Shown here in pieces: positions 38,333 through 50,292 of a stretch of 64,000 nucleotides of DNA. Both the position numbers and the translations under genes were made by a program. The notes beneath the pieces were generated by a model. That model did no database searches and had not been told where the DNA came from. It saw only the letters and a list, made by a program, of their open reading frames with translations. The stretch is from positions 3,130,062 to 3,194,061 of the forward strand of contig CM067351.1 of NCBI GenBank assembly GCA_034190875.2, in the 5' to 3' direction. The first letter of the stretch is position 1. Every line of letters begins with the position of its first letter. This DNA is from Urechis unicinctus (lineage: Eukaryota; Annelida; Polychaeta; Xenopneusta; Urechidae).

Positions 38333-38686
38333 CTACAAATGTTCACACTTTGTGCTTAATGCAAGAATATTCCCTTGCATCTTAGTTAATACGACTGACG
38401 ATTCAATGTGCAGCTGAAGTGGTTCCTCCGATAGAATTAGATTTCGTTCAATTATAAATGATCTTCGCCAAACATATCCATTTCTTGAGCTACTTTGCGC
38501 TTGGATGCCTTTACATGAACCATCAGAGCTCCACTGCTCCATTGGTGGGGTGAAATTGGGCATACGACATGAATACCCACAAGAGTTGACATATTTTTGG
38601 TAAGCAGTCTCACATAAAATTTTAACGTGAACAGAGTGCCGAGACAAATTGACTTCACAAAAGACTTGCAAAAACTTGCGACCCAA
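38333..38686 (-). CDS. 117-codon ORF conserved in both C copies
   Basis: Begins MGRKFLQVFCEVNLSRHSVH, has a cysteine-bearing middle (YVNSCGYSCRMPNFTPPMEQ, SDGSCKGIQ) and ends LALSTKCEHL. The paralogue at 53,043-53,396 has the same length and stop despite about ten residue changes. An overlapping frame open here is interrupted in the other copy, which favours this frame. No family is recognised. It could be an exon of a secreted or nuclear protein, or chance. Confidence 0.3.
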   Translation of the reverse strand: MGRKFLQVFCEVNLSRHSVHVKILCETAYQKYVNSCGYSCRMPNFTPPMEQWSSDGSCKGIQAQSSSRNGYVWRRSFIIERNLILSEEPLQLHIESSVVLTKMQGNILALSTKCEHL

Positions 38687-40497
38687 GAAAGATTAATATT
38701 ATATTTTTGATATTCGGTAAGAAACTATAGGATATCTTTCCAATGACAAATATCAATATATTAAGCCAGTCAATGGCAGCGGAATCAAACCTGGACGTAC
38801 AAGCATGTAGTTGGGCTATGTCACATTGCACATATTATATGATATACAGGCTGACATAAGAAACATGACAGATATTAAAATATAATTTTAATCAGCGAAG
38901 TTTCCACCATGGAACTCTTCGTGATTGATCGTACATTTTGGTACATATCATATTATCGAAAATGTTGCATAGTTCACCGTTTGATCTCTAACAATGATGG
39001 TGTTGTCGTAACGGTAACTAAACAATCAGCTTTTGCTTTTGGCTTTAGCATTAACATTGTCTGCCACAAGTAACCGCACTTAAAGTGCTGCATTCTGGGG
39101 ATGGACGTAGACAAAGCATTGACTGGATTCAAGCACTCGAATATAAGCAAATATTTCGGCAAATCAATAACATTGTTGTATCATATTTTGAAAAACTAGC
39201 AGCCTGAAACAGAGAAACGGATGATGCAGTTAATGTGTGTTGTTCTAAATTACGTTCAATTGGTGTCAACGATTGCGAGTACATTTCGGAATCCATCCTA
39301 TGAAATGTGTCGCGCCCAGGCGCAAACAGCAGATGACGCAATTAAATTTACGCTGCCCTTGTACGTGCTGTGCGTTCTAACTGCAGCCGCCTTAAGGTCA
39401 TGGACATTAGGACAAATATGGGACGATTTGAATGGTTTTGTGAAGCAGCTGGCTGTAACTTGACTCTGCCCTATTACGTGATGTGTTTTACTTTTCTCAA
39501 TCAGAGATTAGGAGTGGTTATAATGATTAATTAATGTCGCACATTTGGGAAATTAATGGTGATCGTATATGGTCGAAAATGCAAGTCATTTAGATATAAT
39601 ATTGATAAGTCGAATCCATTCATCCGTGCGAATCTCAGTTATTAACCGTTGTTTCGGGAACCGTTTACATTTTGAGACTTCCGTTGGTCACTGACAATAA
39701 TGCATAGTTCGATAATCTTGCAACAACTAATCTGTTTGATTAATAGTTACGATCCTGAAAATAATCGTCATTTCCGAGAAATCGCTTATCCAAAAACCTT
39801 CATATATTTTCTCGTTTCGTTTTTTGGCCTACTTCCATATGAATTATATAACCTGATGGCGGCACATTGCATATTGATTGATTTTGACGCATGTCTACCA
39901 AGCACTAGGTGCAAGAAAATGAGTTTACTTCAGCTTATATTACTAGTGCTGTTAGCGTTGACCGTAAAACAGTTTGTCAGCTCGATTTAGTCATCTTACT
40001 TTATATGGATGAAACCGTTGTGGAAAATATGAAATTGATATGGCATTATCAACAGCAGAATCAGTCTATTTCTATCAATGTATATTCACGATATGAGCAA
40101 AGCGAATCATGATTACTTGCATGGTGTTATTGAACAGAAATTGTTTGCAAGGAACACAAATCCACCCTGTACCACGCTCCTGTACTGAAGCGGGTTGACT
40201 GATACGTAATGTGGTCATAAAGCACCAGTGAGCTATATATACGTATCCCGATGGCATACAAGCTGTGTTGCAATTTATAAACACAGAGTGACTCGTACAT
40301 GACATATGATAGATATTTAATATCTCAAGAGTTATATATATATATTCATATCAACTTGCGGCTATTGTCAACATACTGCGTAGGTAGAATTCATAAATAA
40401 GATATCGTCTTAATTATCTAGTCCATAGTCCGGCCGCGTCTATTGCTAGATAACTACTAGGCCTCTCTTAAAGAGGTTATGTACCTAATGATCTTCC

Positions 40498-40580
40498 TTA
40501 TATATATATATATATAGATATATATATATTAGATATATATATATATATATATATAGATATATATATATATATAGATACAT

Positions 40581-40678
<98 letters not shown>

Positions 40679-40679
40679 T
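40498..40679. repeat. (TA)n microsatellite
   Basis: TA tract with ATAGATAT variants at the right end of segment C copy 1. The equivalent tract is at 55,155-55,248. Confidence 0.97.
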
Positions 40680-40748
40680 TCGAATGATATCATCATCCAC
40701 AGATGTCAACCATATCCTTCTTAGTATCATACAATGTAACAAAGATGC

Positions 40749-43295
40749 TTAATCTACTCGTGTTGCACACCGTCGGATATAGTTCCATCAGACAGGGTGA
40801 CCTACTAAATTTTGAGGAAGAATTGAGTCCACCTCATCTCAACACATCGTTAACTAAATCCAACACGTTAGTTCCACTAACTGCTTGTCGTTTAATCTTA
40901 TTTGCACTCACTCATTACAGCCCATGTCAGGGTTTTTTCAAAGGCGTTCCAATAACAAACGACCATTTTATGAAAATCTATTAGGCGTGGTTTCTACGAT
41001 GCCACAATATATACTTTTTCTGGTTTGAGCTTGAGGGAAGGGGGATTAGCTATGGCCGGATTGGGGTGTCGGAGTTCTGTGTTGTTTTGTTAAAATATGA
41101 ATTTTATGATTCTACTTTAGCTTCTTCCGATTAATCACTTTGAATCAACAAGCCCTGCATCTCAGCATCCAAGTTTGATAATGCATCGACAGTAGGAGCT
41201 TGATCATAACGTGTACTTAACAGCACCCGGAGATCAACCAACATCATTTTCCTAGCCATAATTAGCCAAACAGCTTGCCTCACAACAGACCAGCAATACA
41301 TAAAGTGGGTCCTAATAACGCTGGAAGAAAACCACTGGTTTGTAATCCTCTTTTCATTTTCTTGTGTTAGTTTTAGGTGAGATCAAAGCATGTGGGGTTC
41401 ATTTACGCTTATGAACTGAAGTCAACCATACGTTTCCTTTTAAAACATTGAGGGCACATTCACATAGACAATTCATCAATTCTTTGTCTGCCGCATGAAT
41501 CAAAGCCCTATTGACAGAGGGGTTGGCTTTAGCCATCACACTTGATGTTTTAAAGGTATATTTGTTTGGCTAAATGCACGATTTGGAAAGCCTCAATTCA
41601 ACCCCTCTACAAATTCCACATGAGGTAGTTGAGTATACATTGCTTGCAACTCTCCAAAACACCACACGATTTGGTTAGGTGATGGCTCAATGTGACTTCC
41701 TTTAATTAACTAGGTCACTTGATTAAGTATGTTTTTCCACATCCGGTCTGACTCGTCATCATGCAGGTAAAGGGGTATTTTAAGGCTCGATCCATTCTCA
41801 TACTAAAATATCATTCACAGTTCCCTGCTCTTTTTATAGATGGGTACTGTGTGTTAAGTGTTGGGTGTCGTGGTGTTTAGAACCCAAAAGAAATTCAACT
41901 AGAGTATATTAATACTTTTATTAAATCACCAATCATGTATATTCATTCAGATACTAATTCGGTTATATTCACAGTCATAGGGTTCCCCCATTAAGATCTT
42001 AGCCCAATATTTGGGGTCATACAAAAAGCTAACATATTACCACAATATTCTCTAGAGAGCTAAAGGCAGAGTTCAGTCAAATTGTGTTGTTCATACAATA
42101 CGCACCATAATTCAATCACATGACTTTCGTCCACCTTATTCAAGGCTTGTCCTATGCAATGTGAATTCATTTCCCGCTGGTTCTCTGCTTGACGAACTCC
42201 AGACCAACAGTCGTTGCATGGCTCTTGGGCTATGTCTGATAACATCAGTATCATTAAACATGTGTACAGGCTTTATCATATACCACCCATCAGAAGATCC
42301 ATGGTCACCCCTATTTTGTCTTCGTTCTCTTGATTCTTCATCAGATTTTATCAATTCCCGCCAATGAAAAATATCAAAGCGCATGACAACTCCTCCATGG
42401 ATCATTTAGATCCAGGAGAGTGGGGTTTTCACTCGTCCATTTGCACCGTCACAAATCTTGACCTTAACATCAACATCAACGTCCCACTTCTGACAAAGGC
42501 GCTGACAAGTAAGTTTATTTGACGTCTGTTCCATCGTCGCGAATTTGTAAATCAGTGGTCAAATGTTCTGGGTTACTAAACCTCTGTGTGATTTGAAATC
42601 TAACCCAACGTCAACTTGTATACATGGTCCACCAACTTAATCATACTCCTTGCTGTTCTCCCCTGCCATCTTGAATGGGGAAAATCTATCCATGTTCTCT
42701 TATTTATACGTCTGATCGAGCTGATGTTAGGGGTTTTCATGATCACGTGATGAATTAATTTCAGACCCATCAATCACATTGTATCGGGCACACATTGGGG
42801 TTGTGTGGTTCTTCTAGTGTGAAAGTTAAGCTTTCTGATAACGCCGAGGGCAACCTACCTCTGCTCTGCTGTGTCTGCTGTTTTTCTTAATTTTCGATTT
42901 TCTTTAACAGTGACTGGGTCAAAATCGTATTCGTAACAAACCTGCATTGACACAGTGAAAAACGCCAACCTCTACTGGCAGTAAACTTGTTGTTAACCAA
43001 TATTTATAATCACTTTAATCCACCTCATCTTCCGACACTAACATGGTTAACTGAGGATCCAATAAACACTCTCTAGCTTCGATCGCTTTACTAAGAGCCA
43101 TGTCCAAATCGTAACCTTGCTCCATATCTAAAATAGAACAAATCTATACTACGATGTAGTGCGATTAAAAATACTCGCTGAACATGGCAGGCAGTTTCAA
43201 GATGCCCCGCCTTCAAAATTACTTTAATCCAGTTGGTGGGGGTCGAGATAAAGCCCAGGTATCACCAATGACACCCACTTTAGAGTTAAACTGTT
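40749..43295. repeat. Diverged copy of the unit's right part (second)
   Basis: Starts cttaatctactcgtgttgca, equal to about 7,990 of unit 1. It is colinear to about 43,125, then skips to the equivalent of 11,760 (aatctatactacgatgtagtg) and ends at aaactgtt. It is closer to the array units than the 30-kb copy is in several places. Confidence 0.92.
42060..42405 (-). pseudogene. Unidentified conserved segment, second diverged copy
   Basis: Same as 9342-9687 with only a few residue changes, both frames open. Confidence 0.4.
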
Positions 43296-43579
43296 AAACG
43301 GTCCCTTCGTCATCGGAAGGGTACTGACATCATTCCCGTTCAGAACCGGGGCCGGACGAGGTACGTTCTTCTACTACTGCAATAGACTTTTAAATGACGG
43401 TTTGTCTGGTACGTAGCCGTGCTTCATGTTCACAGAGAGAAAGGGACTCAATCAACCATGTTGGCTGTGTCTTCCAATTGATCATTCGCATTGTGTTTTC
43501 CCGCCTTTTCAGAGCGCAGTGTATTAAGACGAGCCGAATCTTTAACTAAGTAGCGTGTAGATCATACGCTTAACCTACT

Positions 43580-43798
43580 TTATCGTACTGTACCCGTCGT
43601 TAGGGTTTGTGTCTTGTTCTGTTCGATAAAACTGCTTAGGAAAACGACACTTATCCTTATTGTTGTTGCAATGAGCAGAAGCCATTGCGTATTTGACTCT
43701 ATTCTGTCAAAAAAGGTATCCAAACATTGTGACAATCCAGACCAGAGGACGTAAAAGAAAGCTGATGAGCGATTGTCAAATACTTCGTGGAGGTCCAC
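43580..43798 (-). CDS. Small ORF with a hydrophobic segment, copy 2
   Basis: 72 codons, paralogue of 34,223-34,432. Shared FYVLWSG and a hydrophobic QWLLLIATTIRISVVFLSSF. It runs a few codons longer because the TAG of copy 1 is absent. No family is recognised. Confidence 0.25.
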   Translation of the reverse strand: MDLHEVFDNRSSAFFYVLWSGLSQCLDTFFDRIESNTQWLLLIATTIRISVVFLSSFIEQNKTQTLTTGTVR

Positions 43799-44127
43799 TG
43801 CAGCTTACTGTCTGATGCTTCATGAATCCTTTGGGTAACATTTGCATTTCGGTTTCGGTCTCAATAATCGGACGTTGGTCTACTCGTTCTCAAACGACAT
43901 ACTGATTTCATTTTCTAACGAATATCGTTTTCTACGTCGATAAGGTACAATCGTACACGTGGCAAAATTCAGTTATGCAAAATCGTTTATTCATATATAA
44001 TCGATATACAAATGCTTCACCAACGACTGATATGATACGGAAATTATGCACATATGTTACTATCAATAATTCATGGGAAATATCTGCGTACTGTAGAACA
44101 TAAAGGATAGATGTTCAATCATAGACA

Positions 44128-44466
<339 letters not shown>

Positions 44467-44928
44467 CTATACCCGTCGTATTAGTCTTTCACGCGTCAAC
44501 GTAACATTCTCTCCCCCTTCCAAGTTATTGCGTAAGTTGACCAACGCGAAGCGCGCTCACGGATATAACCAAGCATGAAGTCAGCTCATCACAAGCAGAC
44601 AAATATGATGGTTTGAATGAACTGTTAAATTCTTTCATAGAATTAGTGCATTATAAGATGGGCTTGTTATTGTATACACTGGTTGCAGCGACAAATGCCC
44701 ATGCAACTAGTCACTGCGAGAGCGCGTGTAGGCATGCCAGTCTCCGACCACTTATGCTCGGTTCCAGATGCAAAGCTTCCGAGCACCAAGTCGCTACGTA
44801 CGCAAAGATAGCTGCTCGGCGCTCGGAAGCATGGTATCGGGAACCGAGCGCCTGTGCCTTTTACTACCACAAGTGATGGACAGAGATGGGAGTGGTCAAA
44901 GACAGAGGCAGAGAGAGGGCGCTCTGTT

Positions 44929-46576
44929 TTATGTTTGATTGCCAAGGCTTGCATATGCTCTGGATAACGATGAGACCACCTGATCGAGGAATCGATGAGC
45001 ACTCACATCGGATACTACTAGTGATGAATTGGTCTCTACTGCCCACGAGCGATAATGGTGCATTAGCGCATCAGACATTGGCACTTTACAAGTTTTGGAT
45101 TTCTTTGTCATTTCCGCCATAAAATGTACTTGACATGATACCACTTCCAGAGGCCTAACAATAACCTTGGAGCGTATTCTATAATAATACACAATAGACC
45201 TTCGTGTTGTGAACTTTAGCAGCTTAGACTGAAGCCTGCTTTGTGTTTGATTTGCGACAACAGTATCGTTTGGAGGATAATTTGTTGAAAAAAATGCATT
45301 GCGAAATAAATATTGACCAGCATCTTGGCAAGGTCCCTCGGTGAGTAAATCTATAAGATTGGCGTGTTTTGTAGGTATGAAAAACTCATCCATATTAACT
45401 AAAGCTAGGAAACGAGTAGTGTACATATTGCGGTAAATGCAGTCCTCGATGACAGCATCTTGAGCGTGATTCATGACATTAACCGCCACTTCCCACTGGC
45501 GTACCTCTAGTAATCCACTCTCTGTGTAATGCCTTACTACCGACGTCACGTTGGACCTGCTTGTAGCATTATATAACACTATCCTACTAGCACCCAACAT
45601 GCGATATATCTCTATGAATTCCACAAGATCACGCCAAGGTGGATAATTACCAAACAGGGCTTCGTGTACACACACTGTCAAATTATGGTCTGGTAGCGCC
45701 GGCGGGGAGCCATTCTCCACCGGAAGAGTGACGCCAGTCGTGTCATTTAAAGCCATTATTAAGGTAACATGGACTGGAATCCCGAGGAAGATGGTTTCAC
45801 AAATATAATCTGCCTCGTTGCTCCTGAAATTAACATTAACACACGCTAACGATAAAGACAGCATGCTTTATCACGATATAACAGCAAAGACAGCATGCTT
45901 TATCACGATATAACAACAAAGACAGCATGCTTAATCACGATATAACAATAAGGACTGCATGTTTAATCACAACCTTCGTTTCAGAGCCGCGCTTACTGAT
46001 TAGTACATCCGCAATTTTTTCATGTGTGTTGGAATGATTCATATGAACTTACGTATGGGCTGACAGATGAATAGGATGAATGCGTATCTTAGCTTGCCTC
46101 ACATCACAGTGGGTTTGATTGTACCAAAGTATACACATGGGGGGGTTGGTGACTGTGTGTTTGCTGGTTACTCCTATCACACGGACGTTGCTTTTCTCAC
46201 TACGGTTGTCATAGAATGCTGAATAAACTGCACTACCTTCGTAAAAACGTTTGAAGCGATGATGACTGGAAACCTGCTGCGGCCGGATCCACGGGCAGCG
46301 CCGCGGAACGAGGCTACGACTTTCATCATATTTCACTGAGTTGGACACCTGCGGAGATGACGATTCAATGGGGATCTTGTAGTCGTCATTAGACGTATCC
46401 ATTGGTTTTGTCAAGGTGGCTTTCTCAGACGACGTTAACTGTAAACGCGTTACGGTTGCATACGATGGTTCTGCATTCATCGAAGCGCCATAGTTCCACT
46501 GAAGTACAGCCATGATACACAAGGTTGATGCAATGATAACGATAGCATATTGCTTCAAATTGCTTAAAGGAATCAT
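44929..46576 (-). CDS. Glycosyltransferase family 92 (DUF23) protein, two exons
   Basis: Predicted type II membrane glycosyltransferase of the Golgi. Family members add galactose to glycans. Exon 1 is 46,053-46,576 and exon 2 is 44,929-45,823, with donor catac|gtaagt and acceptor ttaatttcag|g. Together they give 1419 bases in frame, 472 residues. Residues 10-25 form a signal anchor (YAIVIIASTLCIMAVL). A stem follows, and the GT92 domain spans about 220-450: CVHEALFG (226), WRDLVEFIEIYRMLGASRIV, DCIYRNMYTTRFLAL, NMDEFFIP (318-325), and RPLEVVSCQVHFM. There are several N-x-S/T sites, as expected for a lumenal domain. The family's metal-binding DxD reads N318-M-D320, where the pseudogene at 34,962 has D-I-D, so activity is uncertain. 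Other domain features and splice sites are intact. The start Met directly precedes the anchor. Confidence 0.9.
45855..45975. repeat. 32-bp tandem repeat in the GT92 intron
   Basis: About four copies of a 32-bp unit containing aagacagcatgctttatcac and gatataaca, increasingly diverged toward the right. They occupy half of the 229-bp intron (45,824-46,052). Confidence 0.9.
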
Positions 46577-46665
46577 CGCAACGCGCGTGTACCACTAGGC
46601 TTCCACGGACGAACGCTTCAAATTGATTGCAACGCTTATGTTCACTGAATTACATGAATAGCATG

Positions 46666-46771
46666 CATGCACAGTCTTAAATGTCAAATTCCGCACAGCA
46701 TGTCTACACCTTCAGCACTGTGCAGCTTCAAGACGATCAGTTGGATTTCGTAAAACGGCGGCTGATTTATA

Positions 46772-46808
<37 letters not shown>

Positions 46809-46816
46809 TTATATAC
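46666..46816. repeat. TA-flanked module, extra copy
   Basis: A stretch of about 105 bp (cagcactgtgcagcttcaag, then aaaacggcggctgat) followed by (TA)n at 46,775-46,816. The same module recurs at 46,830-46,954 and 2,118-2,215. Confidence 0.85.
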
Positions 46817-46829
46817 ACTGAATTAGCAT

Positions 46830-47813
<984 letters not shown>

Positions 47814-48511
47814 TCTGTGATGAGCATTTCCATGAGTGAACAGCAAGCCCACCGTAAGATGGTGCTACCAAACATTGATCAAGTACATGAAACTGTTGAT
47901 CGCACGTCTTGTATTGTTGCTTATGTTGAAGAAATATAGTCATCTAATTGGTCGAGACTCACATTAATCAGCAATTTCATGTTGATTTGAAGTAGTAGCG
48001 CTGACAGACATGTGGTAAATGGTATAGCTCTATTGAAAGTTTGTACTGCTTGCTAAATAAATCGAGATATGTCTCCTTGGACGTTCTGCTAAAGGCTCCT
48101 GTACCTTAATGTCTCAGAACGGCATCTAATACAACAGAATGGACCGAATCAAAGAGACTGGAGGTTGGATATGGTACTATAACATTCGTTTTTTATATGA
48201 CAATCCATACTGTTTGGCATTGTGATAGATACGGGGACTAAACGGTGCGTGTCATTTACTACAGACATTGCTTTCATAAGCAAATGTTGGCCGGGTCTTG
48301 TCTACCATATTTGTTAGCTGCGTCGCCTTTCGACCTACAGGTTGTCGATTCGATTCGAAGGTGTGAAACAGTGACTGGTTCCTTGTTACTAGGATGATCA
48401 CGTTAAAAGGCGTCCATCAGTTACCACACGGGTACAACATATGTAGTCGCACTCAGATGGACAAGAACATCGCTACCCTTTTGACAACGATTACTAATTA
48501 ATAACCACCAA
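47814..48511. other. No gene; possible tRNA-like box near 48,320-48,365
   Basis: The stretch tagctgcgtcgcc to cgattcgattcgaag has spacing loosely like tRNA A and B boxes, as in a SINE head. The match is weak. Nothing else is seen. Confidence 0.25.
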
Positions 48512-48757
48512 TTGCCAGTATTGTTTAACGACTGTTTTCATCGAAACTATGAAATAAAATGCAAATATGAAATTTGGAATTCCAAACTGTTTTATGTACC
48601 ACCCTCTAAAACCCATTCTGCAGACAGACTACCCTTGCGTAGTTTTCCCCGAATATGGAACAAATGGTGTTCCGACGACGCTACTACGTCGTCCATCTCA
48701 CAGTTTGAAAATAGCGTCCGAAAACAGCCTGTTGTCTACCTAGCTGAATATTGTTAA
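48512..48757 (+). pseudogene. Possible LINE C-terminal fragment
   Basis: An 81-codon open stretch with THSADRLPLRSFPRIWNKWC, then a Ser/Thr stretch, SQFENSVRK and a stop. The RLP-SFP-IWN pattern followed by a short F-x-x-x-V-R segment is typical of the end of non-LTR reverse transcriptase proteins. No RT motifs precede it, so this is at most a 5'-truncated remnant. Tentative. Confidence 0.35.
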
Positions 48758-48917
48758 GTGTGCGGATTGTAGTCTGTAATGTCCAACCTCTGATTGGTTA
48801 CACGAGTTACTTGCATATATATTGAACTTACATAATATTGTAGTATGGTTTGTGTCGGTATCTGTATGATCCGGGTAGTGTATAGAAGAAAGGTGTGCAT
48901 GCATGTGACCGTATACT

Positions 48918-48962
<45 letters not shown>
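48918..48962. repeat. (TA)n microsatellite
   Basis: About 45 bp of pure TA. Confidence 0.97.
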
Positions 48963-48965
<3 letters not shown>

Positions 48966-49114
48966 CACATATACCTGCATAACTGAAATGTATGCAAAAT
49001 GTGTGCAAATTGTTTATTTCCATATTCAACAATATGTATATATTCCTTTGTTAATGTAGCCGATATTTGTACTTATAAGAGCCCTAATGAAATGTTAGTC
49101 ATGAGCAGGGTATC

Positions 49115-49234
49115 GGGTCACTTCGCCCCCGGGACGGTTCGCCCCCGGTGGGACAGTTCGCCCCCGGGTCAGTTCGCCCTCGGTGGGACAGTTCGCCCCC
49201 GGGTCAGTTCGCCACCGGGTCAGTTTGCCCCCGC
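49115..49234. repeat. GC-rich minisatellite with alternating monomers
   Basis: Seven copies of cagttcgcccccgggt-like monomers, some carrying a ggtggga extension, so 16-bp and about 19-bp forms alternate. It is strikingly GC-rich against an AT-rich background. Confidence 0.9.
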
Positions 49235-49310
49235 AATGCTACGCCCGTGTTTTACAGAAAGGAATATATTGAATGCTACATTTTTCAATTATAAAAGGCA
49301 CAGTTATACA

Positions 49311-49372
49311 TGTATATGCATGTATATGCATGTATATGCATGTATATACATCTATATACATCTATATACATA
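49311..49372. repeat. 10-bp tandem repeat
   Basis: Six head-to-tail copies of tgtatatgca, changing to tgtatataca and tctatataca along the tract. Confidence 0.92.
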
Positions 49373-50292
49373 GTTTTTAAATCTGCAAATGCTCCAAAAG
49401 CTTATTCAGTGATAGATAGCGGGCGATGGTGAGCTTCGTTTCATTTCCATTTGTCGTTTTTTTCGTTGATCCAGGCCCATGTGCACACAGGTCGGCAAAC
49501 ATTCATGGTGAGCAACGTTACTCCGGGACTTTCAGCAAAGTTTAACACCTGCTGGTTTCAGGGGATAGTTATGAAATATTATTTTGGGCCTGGAGTAATG
49601 CTTAACTAGATGTAGTTGCAGCACTTAGCATGTAACTAGTGTCAGGAGGAATTCATTGGGACATTTCACAGGCTTTGCAACTAATCTGATACTAACGCAT
49701 GTCAAACTGGTGTTTTTGCAAGGTAATTAGTATCAATGGAATTGCTTCACTTCGTTTGGAGTTGCCGCAGAAACTGTTCTCAGTCAACAAGGCAGCAAGC
49801 AGTATTGAAACGATGATGGTTCTGTGTGTGTTCATATGGGTGGATGTATGAGTATGAATGCGGAGGGGATGGTGGTGGAATAAATGTATGTGTGCATATG
49901 TGAGCGTTTGCGGATTCTAATGCATTGTACTGCCTATGCAACATCAACATCAACGTCCTAATTGTGCCTTGGGCTGATACGGTTGTGATAAGCTTGCGCT
50001 CTGTATTGACATGATCCTATCAACCGCAGTGATAACAATTATTTCAAAAACAATAATTGCGTTCACTTATAGCAAAAAAGAACATGTAGCATTTTCTATC
50101 CTCTACAAATCATTGAATTTTACCTAATATCGATGACAAAGCGAATCCAATGCTGCGGCACGTTACCCATTACAACTCTGATATCTATACCAATGATTCC
50201 AAGTGCAAACAATTAATAATATCTCGAAAAAAAATCGTCGTCCCGAGACCAATTTATCAATGTCTTTAACATTGACCCACATAAATATTTAT
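49373..50292. other. No recognisable gene
   Basis: AT-rich sequence with no motif or long frame I can support. Confidence 0.45.

Larger units (their letters stand above)
35665..40748. repeat. Segmental duplication, segment C copy 1
   Basis: Matches 50,293-55,318 over the whole length with scattered substitutions and short indels. For example, about 55 bp present at 50,408-50,462 is missing here, and about 25 bp near 52,492 is absent here. It ends in a (TA)n tract and gaatgatatcatcatccaca, then abuts the second block's element copy at about 40,749. Confidence 0.95.

Noticed and set aside
39129-39463. Open frames on both strands near 39.2 kb (also 53.8-54.2 kb)
   Set aside because: The plus frame is not kept in the second copy, and the minus frame changes its end. 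No motif supports either.
48999-49373. 124-codon plus frame with a Pro/Arg/Gly-rich repeat
   Set aside because: It runs through the GC-rich minisatellite and the 10-bp repeat, so the frame is a by-product.
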